Origin: Phycisphaerales bacterium
Lineage (GTDB): Bacteria > Planctomycetota > Phycisphaerae > Phycisphaerales > UBA1924
Direction: 5' to 3'
NCBI GenBank assembly: GCA_019744815.1
Contig: JAIEUA010000011.1
Span: forward strand, 124,001-188,000
DNA: 64,000 nucleotides
A program made the translations under genes and the position numbers. Shown here in pieces: positions 40,557 through 48,608 of the stretch. The notes below the pieces were generated by a model. That model saw nothing but the letters and a program-made list of their open reading frames with translations. It made no database searches and was not told the DNA's origin. Within the stretch, counting starts at the first letter, position 1, and every line of letters starts with the position of its first letter.

Positions 40557-42161
40557 TTATCGAGCGACTTCGATGGCGCGGGTCTCGCGGAGGACCGTGA
40601 CCTTGATCTCGCCGGGGAACGTCATCTCTTCGCTCACGCGCTTGGCGATCTTGTGCGCGATCAGGAACGCCTCGTCGTCGTTGACGCGGTTGGCGTCGAC
40701 CATCACGCGGACCTCGCGGCCGGCCTGAATCGCGTGGGCCTCGTTGACGCCGCGGAAGCCCATGGCGATGTCCTGCAGCTCGTTGAGTCGCTGCACGTAC
40801 TTCTCCATGCTCTCGCGCCGTGCGCCCGGACGTGCCGAAGAAACCGCGTCGGCGGCCATGACGATGGGCGTGTAGAAGCTCGTCGACGGGATGTCGGCGT
40901 GGTGGCCGCCGATGGCGTTCAGGACAGGTTCCTTCTCGCCGTACTGGCGGGCGAAGTCCATGCCAATCTTCGGGTGACCACCCTCCATCTCGTGGTCCAT
41001 GGCCTTCCCGATGTCGTGGAGGAAGCCGCAGCGCCGAGCGATGGTGCCGTCGAGGCCGAGCTGATCGGCGATGATCTGGCAGAGGTACGCGACCTCGATG
41101 GAGTGGCGGAGCACGTTCTGGCCGTAGGACGTGCGGTAAGCGAGCTTGCCCATCGCTTCGCTGACCTTGGGGTGGATGCCGCGGAGGTTGGCCTCGAGCA
41201 CGCCGTCGCGGCCGAACTTGATCACCTTCTCGTTGATCTCGCTCTTGACCTTCTCGACGACTTCCTCGATGCGGGTAGGGTGCATGCGCCCGTCGGCGAT
41301 GAGTCGCTCGAGCGACTCGACCGCGACGGCCTGGCGGATCTTGTCGAAGCACGACACCACGATCACGCCCGGTGTGTCATCGACGATGATGTCGGCGCCG
41401 GTCGCCTTCTCGATCGCCCGGATATTGCGGCCCTCTCGCCCGATGATGCGGCCCTTCATGTCGTCGGACGGAATCGCCACGGTGCGCACCGTCGCGTCGG
41501 ACGTGTGCTCGGTCGCGTACCGCTGCACCGCCATCAGGGTGATCTCGCGGGCCTTCTCCCGGGCCTCGTTCTCCGCCGTCTCGGTGATGCGCCGGACCAC
41601 CTTCGAGACCTCGTGCCGCGAGTCCTCCTCAACCTTGACCAACAGCTCCGCCTTCGCCTGCTCCGGCGTCAGCCCGGTCAGCTGGAACAGCTTGTCTTTC
41701 TGCTCCTTGATGATCCGGTCCAGCTCGCTCTCGCGGGCCTGCATGTTCTGCTCGCGGGCCTTGAGCGATTCGGCCTGGCGGGTCACCGCCTGCTCCTTCT
41801 GCGTGAACGACTCCTCCTTGCGGTCGAAGGCGTCCTCCCGCTTCTGCAGCCGACGCTCGGCCTCGCGGAGTTCGTCCCGCTCGCCCTCGATCTCCTTCTC
41901 GATCGCGGTCTTGCGCTCGAGCATCTGCTTCTCGGCGTCGACGCGGATCTTCTCCGCTGCGATGCGAGCTTCCTGTTCGGCTCGGGCGACGGTCTCGCCG
42001 GCCTTGGCCTTGGCCGCGGCGAGGGCCGAAGCTCCGAGCACGCGAGCGATTGCGAAGCCGATGACGAGCGCGGCGACGGCCGCGCCGGCTATGGAACCGA
42101 TGAGGGCTGGGCCTTCCAGCGCCAGCGTGAGCGGCGCGAGGGCGAGAGAAGAAACTGCCAC
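40557..42161 (-). CDS. rny: Ribonuclease Y
   Basis: RNase Y is a membrane-anchored endoribonuclease that starts mRNA decay. The 534-residue protein from GTG 42161 has an N-terminal membrane segment (about 18-45), a long coiled coil rich in Glu/Lys/Arg (50-210), a KH domain with GRIIGREGRNIRAIE at 237-251, and an HD domain with HDIGKAMDHE at 382. Domain order and length match the family. Its presence suggests that mRNA turnover uses RNase Y. The start codon is preceded by a Gly-rich Shine-Dalgarno that sits in a short hairpin (42166-42184). Confidence 0.96.
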   Translation of the reverse strand: MAVSSLALAPLTLALEGPALIGSIAGAAVAALVIGFAIARVLGASALAAAKAKAGETVARAEQEARIAAEKIRVDAEKQMLERKTAIEKEIEGERDELREAERRLQKREDAFDRKEESFTQKEQAVTRQAESLKAREQNMQARESELDRIIKEQKDKLFQLTGLTPEQAKAELLVKVEEDSRHEVSKVVRRITETAENEAREKAREITLMAVQRYATEHTSDATVRTVAIPSDDMKGRIIGREGRNIRAIEKATGADIIVDDTPGVIVVSCFDKIRQAVAVESLERLIADGRMHPTRIEEVVEKVKSEINEKVIKFGRDGVLEANLRGIHPKVSEAMGKLAYRTSYGQNVLRHSIEVAYLCQIIADQLGLDGTIARRCGFLHDIGKAMDHEMEGGHPKIGMDFARQYGEKEPVLNAIGGHHADIPSTSFYTPIVMAADAVSSARPGARRESMEKYVQRLNELQDIAMGFRGVNEAHAIQAGREVRVMVDANRVNDDEAFLIAHKIAKRVSEEMTFPGEIKVTVLRETRAIEVAR

Positions 42162-42165
42162 GGGC

Positions 42166-42184
42166 GATCCCCCTTTCAGGGATC
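42166..42184 (-). promoter_or_regulatory. Hairpin covering the rny ribosome-binding site
   Basis: On the minus strand GATCCC and GGGATC form a 6-bp stem around TGAAAGG, four bases before the GTG start of rny; the GGGGG of the ribosome-binding site is partly in the stem. It could limit translation or be a cleavage site. The call rests only on the inverted repeat. Confidence 0.4.
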
Positions 42185-42758
42185 GACCGGAACGTGCGGC
42201 ACACTGGCGCGAGCGGATCGCTGCGTTGTTCGTCTACTCACCGGCTCGAACTTGGTCGTCTTGCGATGCCATGCGTCCTTGCCGATGCGTTTTCCCAATC
42301 CTGCCCCGGAAAATCCGTCGCGTTCGGCGTGCGGGTGCGTCCTTTCCCTGCCTGTCGCCCGAACAACGGCGTGGCCGTCGTCGAACTTGGCTGCGGGTCC
42401 GGTCGCTCGCGTCGCCTGGGCGGCGGACGAACAACACTCGAAACTCCACCTCGTGTCAGTCTGCGGATGTCCCTGGTCGAAAACAAGTTCTCAAAGGTTC
42501 AGTCGTACTTTGTCCGGGCCGATGCCCGGGTCGGCGTATCTTACCGCAAACACGCGGGCCGTGTTCAGGAATTGTGCCCCGAACCCGCGCGACCCCAAAG
42601 CCAAGGGCCCTTCCGGCCGAAACTGCGGCCAGACCCCTACACGGGCCGATCCTCAGGTCACCAACAAGCGACCCAACCAAGCCCCCCACTCGCCTCTTTC
42701 CACCATCCACACCCACCAACACCTCCACCCCGGTGGGTTTCGAACGGAGCTTCGACGC
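42185..42758. other. 574-base divergent intergenic region upstream of rny
   Basis: No gene is supported; frames crossing it are shadows or chance. It must carry the promoters for rny (minus) and for the lipoprotein gene (plus). I looked for SRP RNA, RNase P RNA, tmRNA and tRNA signatures and saw none. A GGAG site at 42746-42749 serves the downstream ATG. Confidence 0.5.
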
Positions 42759-43577
42759 ATGACATCGGTCTTCAGTAAGTCCATCCCGGCACGGTTCGCA
42801 GCCGCGTGCCTGATCGGTCTCGGCACCATGGCTCTGGGCGGCTGCAAGTCCGCCCCGCCGGTCACCGTCACCGGACTCGACGCGCTCAAGCGCTCGCCCT
42901 CCGTCGCCCTCGACGTCGAGAACCCCAAGGGCTCCGTCCTCGTCTACGTCGACTCCGAAGCCACCACGCCCCGCGTCATCGCCCGGGCCGGCAAGCGCAC
43001 CGGCGAGCCCAGCGAGAACTACAACGGCGATCGCTGGGTGACCGCCAAGATCACCGAGACCGACGGCCGCGCCGTGCTCACCGTCCGAAACACCGAACGC
43101 GCCCCCGAAGAAGCCAACTACTGGGTCCAGCTCATCGTCGTCCTGCCTTCCTGCGACGGCGTGCGGATCAAGAACTCGGAAGGACTCGTCGACGTCCGCG
43201 GCGTCTCCGGTGCCGTCCAGATCGAGAACGGCGGCGCCGGTCTCCCCGGCGGTCCCGTCCAGTTCGAATCCAGCAAGCCCATCACCGCCCCGGTCACCAT
43301 CACCACCGCGGGAGGCAACGTCGACGTCATCTTCGCCACCGGCACCACCGGCAACATCGAGCTGCTCAGCGGCAACGGCATGCTCGCCAACATCTCCGCC
43401 TGGACCGGACAGCTCGAGCACAGCACCCACAAGCCCGGTTCCTTCAAGGGCGTCCTCAACCGCGGCCAGAACCCCGTCAAGATCAAGACCAACGAAGGCC
43501 AGATCGACCTCCGCGTCGGGCCCTACCGCTTCGGCAACCCGCACATCAAGTACTACAAGCAGTGGACGTTCTCGTAA
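42759..43577 (+). CDS. Lipoprotein with DUF4097-like beta-strand repeat domain
   Basis: ATG 42759, with GGAG nine bases before, gives 272 residues. A signal peptide (RFAAACLIGLGTMALGG) ends in the lipobox LGGC. The rest is rich in short strands of the type VDVRGVSGAVQIENG, ITTAGGNVDVIFATGTTGNIELLSG and KTNEGQIDLRVG, which resembles the putative adhesin-like DUF4097/DUF2807 beta-solenoid. Probably an outer or cytoplasmic membrane lipoprotein facing the periplasm. It is monocistronic, with a strong terminator 36 bases downstream. Confidence 0.8.
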   Translation: MTSVFSKSIPARFAAACLIGLGTMALGGCKSAPPVTVTGLDALKRSPSVALDVENPKGSVLVYVDSEATTPRVIARAGKRTGEPSENYNGDRWVTAKITETDGRAVLTVRNTERAPEEANYWVQLIVVLPSCDGVRIKNSEGLVDVRGVSGAVQIENGGAGLPGGPVQFESSKPITAPVTITTAGGNVDVIFATGTTGNIELLSGNGMLANISAWTGQLEHSTHKPGSFKGVLNRGQNPVKIKTNEGQIDLRVGPYRFGNPHIKYYKQWTFS

Positions 43578-43612
43578 GCCGTGGATGAATCTTGAACGAA
43601 CCAAGAAGAACA

Positions 43613-43638
43613 AACGCCCCGCAATGCGGGGCGTTTTT
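43613..43638 (+). terminator. Intrinsic terminator after the lipoprotein gene
   Basis: AACGCCCCGC and GCGGGGCGTT form a perfect 10-bp stem with loop AAT, followed by TTT. It is positioned 36 bases beyond the stop codon and has the textbook form. Confidence 0.93.
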
Positions 43639-43686
43639 CGTTGATTCGCGATGAGCTTTTTCGGGTGCCACGATGCTCCGGGCGTG

Positions 43687-44529
43687 TCATGCGGCCTTGC
43701 GACTCGCGAACTGCTGATTCGCCAGGCCCTCGGCGTACTTCACCAGCACCTCGCCCACAAACGGCTTGTGCGCCGCGTGGAACGCGAACTCGAACGAGAC
43801 ACCGAGATAGACATCCTGCTCGTGATTCAAGTGCGTGTGGACGATGCGTCCGGTCACCGCGAGCGGGGCGGCGAGTTCGGGGCGGAGGTCGAGCTTGGTC
43901 CAGATGAACTTGGAGCGATCCACGCCGCGGGATTGATCGCGCGGCACCATCAGCCCCACGCCGCCGCCGCCGATGTTGACCAGCGTGGCCTTGAAGGCCG
44001 GGCCCACGTTGGGCATGACGGACGACTCACGCCCGGCGTTCTGGATCGCCTCGCGGCTGGCCCGCTCGGCCTCCACGGCGGAGGCGGGATCGATCAGCGG
44101 GAAGCACTCGACCGTGATCGGGCGCACCTCGGCGGTCGACACGCGCATGAAGGCGCGGCGCTGGCAGCGCTCGACATCGGCGGGCATCGCGATCCGCACC
44201 GCGGCCATGAGCTGGCGGCCCGGGCCGGGCGAGGTGGTCATGCCCAGCGTCTTGGACTTGAACATCCAGCGGTTCTGACCCACCGAGAAGATGCAGACCA
44301 CTTCCACGTCGGCGTTGAGATGGATCGTGCTCCCCATCGCGGTCGGGGCTTCGAGCACCAGTTCGGCGTCGTTCTGCTTCACGATGCGGACCCGCCACAG
44401 CAGGTCGCCAGCGGTCGAGTGCGGATCAAGACCGGGGCGGGCGATGGTGAACTCCATGCCGCCGTTGCGGTCCTGGATCTGCTGCAACGAATCACGCCAG
44501 CGTTCGGTCCGAGAGCGGCTTGCGGGCAT
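43687..44529 (-). CDS. PilZ-domain-like protein
   Basis: From ATG 44529 (GGAG seven bases before) the protein has 280 residues. The C-terminal half looks like a PilZ domain, a c-di-GMP receptor: the Arg motif is RRAFMR at 124-129, the second motif is NIGGGGVG at 185, and the barrel strand VYLGVSFEF closes it. The second motif normally reads D/NxSxxG; here Ser is replaced by Gly, so c-di-GMP binding is uncertain. The N-terminal 100 residues form another small beta domain (VRIVKQNDAELVLEAP), like the YcgR N-terminus. It likely controls motility or exopolysaccharide in response to c-di-GMP if it binds at all. Confidence 0.75.
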   Translation of the reverse strand: MPASRSRTERWRDSLQQIQDRNGGMEFTIARPGLDPHSTAGDLLWRVRIVKQNDAELVLEAPTAMGSTIHLNADVEVVCIFSVGQNRWMFKSKTLGMTTSPGPGRQLMAAVRIAMPADVERCQRRAFMRVSTAEVRPITVECFPLIDPASAVEAERASREAIQNAGRESSVMPNVGPAFKATLVNIGGGGVGLMVPRDQSRGVDRSKFIWTKLDLRPELAAPLAVTGRIVHTHLNHEQDVYLGVSFEFAFHAAHKPFVGEVLVKYAEGLANQQFASRKAA

Positions 44530-44826
44530 TACGAGTCTCCTGCGGCGATCAAGCGATCGGTGCAGGAGCATCGGGCAACGACGGGAAACGGTTGATCGGA
44601 TGCTGGTTTCGGGTGCTTCTCGGACCGCGTCCGGCGCGGGCTGTGCGGCTTGCGCCGCAGCAACGGAGGGCCCCGTCCCGCACGACCCACGCCGGGCCCG
44701 CAGCGCCGGCAAGAAGTCCATCCACAGGGGCCCGCCAGACCTTCGTCCTTGCGTAGGGGTGTACGCTCAACGTGTTCCAGCAATCGTCGTCGATGGCGAC
44801 CTCGATCCGGAAGAGGGAGAAGGACC

Positions 44827-45789
44827 ATGATGGCATCGACGAGTCGGAGCGTTCGTTCATCGATTTCGCGTCTCGGGGTTCTCGCGGTGTGCGCAGCGGG
44901 TTTGGCCGCGGCCACCACGTGCCTCGCGGCTCCCGTGTACTCCAACGATTTCGAGACCGGACTGAACGGCATGACCGTCGGCGGCGTGCTCCTCACTGCG
45001 ACCCGCGTGAGCCTCCCCGTCGATGGCGGAGGCTTGAACTCGCCGAATCAATCCATGTGGATGGGGCGGATGGGGTTCGGCATCAACAAGGCGCCTTCCA
45101 GCAAAGAGATCGTCTCGCTCTCGCTCAGCGGCCTGCAGCCGGGTGCCACGTATTCGGTGGCGTTCGACCTGCTCGTCGGGGCTTCGTGGGACGGAGCCGC
45201 CCAGGGCTACGGCTTCGACCTGTGGTACTTCGCCGTCAACGGCACGCGGCTGGTGGATACCTCATTTTCCAACGGCGACCAGGGCCGCGATTTCGGGGCG
45301 TACTCGCCGCAGCGGTACACCGATACGACCTTCACCACGCCGAACACCGCCGACGTTCCGGCGTTTCGCGGGGCCGAGTTCTCGCGGCGTGAAGGTCCCG
45401 GCTACAGCGGCTACTACGGCATCTACTACTTCGGACACGGTGCGGGGAACCCGGTGCTGACGTTTGTCGCCTCCGGCACCACGGCGACACTCGAGTGGGC
45501 CCGCTACAGCGGCACCCAGAACTTCGGCGACAGTGGCGACGAGTACTGGGCGCTCGACAACGTGGTCGTCGACGGCCCGGCGGGAGCGGTGTGCTCGGGC
45601 GATCTCAACGCCGACGGTTTGGTGGACGACGCAGACTTTCAGGTCTTCGTGGGGCAGTACGACATCGTGGACTGCAGCGACCCAAGCATGAAGCCGGGAT
45701 GTCCCGCGGATCTGAACGCCGACGGGTTCGTCGACGATGCAGATTTCGTGCTCTTCGCGGCGGCGTACAACCAGGTCATCTGCCCGTGA
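44827..45789 (+). CDS. Exported protein with C-terminal dockerin-like pair
   Basis: ATG 44827 follows a GAAGGA ribosome-binding site and starts a signal peptide (SISRLGVLAVCAAGLAAATTCLAA). The 320-residue protein has a beta-sandwich-like body that begins PVYSNDFETGLNG, resembling carbohydrate-binding or concanavalin-like modules (an inference). It ends with two dockerin-like repeats (LNADGLVDDADFQVF and LNADGFVDDADFVLF) separated by 35 residues, each with a trailing Cys. Calcium binding is expected from the Asp/Asn pattern. It resembles the ends of the proteins at 1-1144 and 5293-8106. No partner cohesin is present. Confidence 0.85.
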   Translation: MMASTSRSVRSSISRLGVLAVCAAGLAAATTCLAAPVYSNDFETGLNGMTVGGVLLTATRVSLPVDGGGLNSPNQSMWMGRMGFGINKAPSSKEIVSLSLSGLQPGATYSVAFDLLVGASWDGAAQGYGFDLWYFAVNGTRLVDTSFSNGDQGRDFGAYSPQRYTDTTFTTPNTADVPAFRGAEFSRREGPGYSGYYGIYYFGHGAGNPVLTFVASGTTATLEWARYSGTQNFGDSGDEYWALDNVVVDGPAGAVCSGDLNADGLVDDADFQVFVGQYDIVDCSDPSMKPGCPADLNADGFVDDADFVLFAAAYNQVICP

Positions 45790-45842
45790 GAATGCCCCGC
45801 GGCTGAACACCGCGGACCTTCAACGAACCGGCACGTTGGCGA

Positions 45843-46259
45843 TCAGTTGCCCTCGCGCACCACGACCAGAATCGGCTTGCCGCCGTGCATGAAGAAGCGG
45901 CCCTTGCTGATGCGTTTGTCGGGCGTTGTGGCGGTGAGAACGAGCTCGAACTTCTGGGCGTCGATGTCGCTGAGCGGGACCTTGAACTCGCCCTTCTCGG
46001 TGGAGACGCCGCTGGCGACGATCGCGCCGGTGGCGCCCTCGCCGGCGTACTTGCGAACCACGATGTTGGTGGCCGCAATGCCATCCTGCTTCAGCCGCGG
46101 GTCGGCGGGGTCGACGCCCATGACCACGCTGCCCGGGCCGTTGATGACGCGGCCGGTGAGATCGGGGGCTCCCATCCCGCAGCCGACGAGCGGCAGAGTC
46201 AGGAACGCGGCCAGGGGCAGAACGCAGCGGCGGAGCAAGGTTGAGCGAACCGTGAGCAT
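45843..46259 (-). CDS. Small putative lipoprotein
   Basis: The 138-residue product has a signal peptide (RRCVLPLAAFLTLPLVGC) with lipobox LVGC and then a compact beta-rich domain (LTGRVINGPGSVVMGV, GEFKVPLSD, FELVLTATT). The pattern of an early GRV and later strands recalls carboxypeptidase-regulatory-like or transthyretin-like domains, but this is weak. GGGAG precedes the ATG by six bases. It is convergent with the dockerin gene, 53 bases away, and downstream of scpB on the same strand after a 142-base gap. Confidence 0.65.
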   Translation of the reverse strand: MLTVRSTLLRRCVLPLAAFLTLPLVGCGMGAPDLTGRVINGPGSVVMGVDPADPRLKQDGIAATNIVVRKYAGEGATGAIVASGVSTEKGEFKVPLSDIDAQKFELVLTATTPDKRISKGRFFMHGGKPILVVVREGN

Positions 46260-46401
46260 CGAGACTCCCTCGGGCGACGGCCCGATGTGGTGAATGCGGC
46301 TCTTGATGTATCGGTGAGAAGACGGTCCGGGATATCAGATTGTGCTGCAAACCGCCGAGACTCGGCGGGAAGTTGCGCGTCGGCCCGGCAATGACATCGG
46401 C

Positions 46402-47166
46402 TCAGAGGCTGGCCCGGAGCTCTTCCGGGCTCGGCAGGTCAGCGGTGCTGGCGAGGCCGAAGTGGTCGAGGAACTGCTTGGTCGTGCCGTAGAGCAGCGG
46501 GCGGCCGAGCTCCTCGGCGCGGCCCTTGATGCCAACAAGGCGGCGGTCGAGCAGAGACTTAAGCACCTCGCCGCAGGAAACGCCGCGGATCGATTCGAGC
46601 TCCGCACGGGTGATGGGCTGGCGGTACGCGATGATGGCGAGCGTCTCGACACCGGCCTTGGAAAGCCGCGTCTGCTGGCGGTCCTTGTGGAAGCGGGCGA
46701 GCGTCGGGGCGAACGCGGGCTGCGTCATCACCCGCAGGCCGCCGGCGACGCGCTCGATGCGGAACGAACGCCCCGTGGTCTCGTAGGCCTCGTTGAGCGA
46801 GGCAACCAATTGCTCGATGATCCGCTCGGCCGACTCAATCACGGCAGAGCGCCGGGCGCTGGCACGCTTCTTCGCGGGCGACTCTTCGACGGGTGCGTCG
46901 GTCTCGCTGGTCGCGGCGGGCTCAGGCTTCTCCTCGGGCTTGTCCTCGGGGACGAGGCCGAGCGCCCGGGCAGCCTTCTCCGCGGCGAGTGGACGGTCGA
47001 TCGAGAGCAACAACGCCTCGAGGTGGCCGCGGAGCGTGAGCAGCTCCGGCGCGAGCGCGGCAGACTCGCCGAGGGTCGACTCAGCGGCCGTTTCGGAGGG
47101 CGACGCAGCGGGTGCCGCGGCGTCGGTGGGTTGTTCGTGGTTGTCGCTGACTTCCGTGTCGCTCAT
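46402..47166 (-). CDS. scpB: Segregation and condensation protein B
   Basis: ScpB is the winged-helix partner of SMC and ScpA in chromosome condensation. From ATG 47166 the 254-residue protein has an acidic/Ala-rich N-terminal tail of about 50 residues and then two winged-helix domains with ALLLSIDRPLAAEKAARAL and VETLAIIAYRQPITRAELE SIRG-type elements, and GRAEELGRPLLYGTTKQFLDHF at the end, the typical ScpB pattern. The N-terminal tail and the central acidic/Pro stretch (EDKPEEKPEPAATSETD) are longer than usual. scpA is not adjacent. Confidence 0.92.
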   Translation of the reverse strand: MSDTEVSDNHEQPTDAAAPAASPSETAAESTLGESAALAPELLTLRGHLEALLLSIDRPLAAEKAARALGLVPEDKPEEKPEPAATSETDAPVEESPAKKRASARRSAVIESAERIIEQLVASLNEAYETTGRSFRIERVAGGLRVMTQPAFAPTLARFHKDRQQTRLSKAGVETLAIIAYRQPITRAELESIRGVSCGEVLKSLLDRRLVGIKGRAEELGRPLLYGTTKQFLDHFGLASTADLPSPEELRASL

Positions 47167-47245
47167 GCGAGTTCTCGCGTGCCCGTCCTTGGGCGGGGGG
47201 AGCATATCAAGTCTTCGGCGTTCATGCTTTCTGAGGCACAGGTCT

Positions 47246-48418
47246 TCATGCCAAGAGCGCGTCGAGCAGTTCCGGGATGCCCTGGCCCCGCGTGGCGATC
47301 GTCTCGACGATCGGCCGCTTGCCGGCGATGTCCTTCAGGTCGCGGACCAGTTCGTTCTCGCCCGGGTGGTCGGCCTTGTTGCAGACGAAGAGGTCAGCGA
47401 TCTCGAGGATGCCGGCCTTGTCCATCTGCACGGCGTCGCCCATGCCCGGGGTGAGCACCACGGCGGTGCGAGCGACGTGCTGGCGGATGCGGGTCTCGTT
47501 CTGTCCAGCACCGACGGTTTCAACGAAGACGGTGTCGAAGCACGCCGGCGTGTTGGGCTCGTGAGCGCCGCCGATAAGGTCGATGATCTCGGGCAGAGCG
47601 TGGTAGTCCTCGCCGCTGATCGCGAGGGAGCGGTAGTAGACCGCCTCGTCGAGGCTGTTGAAATCGACGCGGAGGCGATCGCCGAGCAGGGCGCCGCTGG
47701 TGATCGGGCTCATCGGGTCAAACGCGACCACGGCGCAGCGACCGGAGCACGCGGCGTCACCCGACTTGGAGCGACGCGTGAACTCGCTGACAAGCTGAGC
47801 CACCAGCGTGCTCTTGCCAGCACCCGGCGAACCGGTGACGCCGATCACACGCTTGGGCTTGCGGCGGCGAGCGTTCGCACGCAGGCCCTTGCCATCGTGC
47901 ACCTGCGAGATGTCGCGCCCGAGCTGAGCCGTCGCGTGCGTCGTCGAAGTCAGAGCCGCGGCCTTCGCCTTGGTCGCGTCGCGGACCGCGTTCACAATGT
48001 CGATGAGGCCCGTGCCCGTGGTGAAGCACTTCGCAACCCCGGCAGCGGCGAGCGTCGGAAGGTCTTCCTGCGGCAGGATGCCGCCCATGTACACCGGCAA
48101 CTCGGGCCGCCCGACGTCCTTCAGCGCCCCGATCAGCTTGGGCCCGAGCACGAGATGGCTGTTGCTCATCATCGAGGCGCAGATCACGTCGCAATCCTCA
48201 TCGCGGGCGGAGATGGCAAGGGACTTGGGCGTCTGCCAGAGGCCGCTGTAGATGACGTGGACGCCGGAGTCGCGGAGGGCCCGGGCGATGACCTTGACGC
48301 CGCGGTCGTGCCCGTCGAGGCCCATCTTGCCGAGGAGCACGCGGGGCCGATGGGGAAGGTCGGCGCAGCGGTCTTTCTTCTCGAACTCGGTCGTGGCCGT
48401 GCTGAGCGCGGTGGTCAT
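47246..48418 (-). CDS. B12-binding domain fused to MeaB-like GTPase (IcmF-like front half)
   Basis: Residues 1-135 form a cobalamin-binding domain with the DxHxxG motif LDGHDRG (Asp35, His37, Gly40) and the SxL-type ASMMSNSHLV segment. After a linker, residues 190-390 form a MeaB/ArgK-type G domain: P-loop GSPGAGKST at 196-204, VAFDPMSP, FVETVGAGQNE and the base-recognition CNKAD. MeaB guards methylmalonyl-CoA mutase by controlling cofactor loading. The B12-G-domain order is that of IcmF, a fused isobutyryl-CoA mutase, but the catalytic mutase domain is missing and the stop is clean. It follows scpB's reverse strand partner by 79 bases. No mutase gene is present in the window. Confidence 0.9.
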   Translation of the reverse strand: MTTALSTATTEFEKKDRCADLPHRPRVLLGKMGLDGHDRGVKVIARALRDSGVHVIYSGLWQTPKSLAISARDEDCDVICASMMSNSHLVLGPKLIGALKDVGRPELPVYMGGILPQEDLPTLAAAGVAKCFTTGTGLIDIVNAVRDATKAKAAALTSTTHATAQLGRDISQVHDGKGLRANARRRKPKRVIGVTGSPGAGKSTLVAQLVSEFTRRSKSGDAACSGRCAVVAFDPMSPITSGALLGDRLRVDFNSLDEAVYYRSLAISGEDYHALPEIIDLIGGAHEPNTPACFDTVFVETVGAGQNETRIRQHVARTAVVLTPGMGDAVQMDKAGILEIADLFVCNKADHPGENELVRDLKDIAGKRPIVETIATRGQGIPELLDALLA

Positions 48419-48460
48419 GCACGATGGTACGCATTTGCGACAATGGCATCGGCCCTACCT

Positions 48461-48500
48461 CGGGTGCCACTGCCTGGCCGCTCTGGGCCAGGCAGTGCGA
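48461..48500. repeat. Palindromic REP-like repeat in a divergent promoter region
   Basis: CGGGTGCCAC opens the element and a perfect 12-bp stem (CACTGCCTGGCC at 48468-48479 with GGCCAGGCAGTG at 48486-48497) encloses loop GCTCTG; GTGCGA closes it. It shares CGGGTGCCAC-stem-GTGCGA with the element at 22318. It lies between the B12/G-protein gene and holB, which diverge. Confidence 0.75.
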
Positions 48501-48608
48501 CGGCATCCACAATCACAGCGCTCGCCCGACTTGGCCCCGAGCCGCTAAGCCGACGCCCCCCACGCCCGAACTCCCACACGTCCCCACCGAATCGCATACT
48601 CTGGCCCC

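Noticed and set aside
42185-42758. Structural RNA gene (6S, SRP, RNase P or tmRNA) in the large gap before rny
   Set aside because: No conserved core of any of these RNAs was recognised.
39990-42758. Plus-strand open frame reaching back from the DUF4097-like lipoprotein through the rny region
   Set aside because: The part before 42759 is the antisense of rny and the zinc-ribbon gene; the signal peptide and ribosome-binding site fix the start at 42759.
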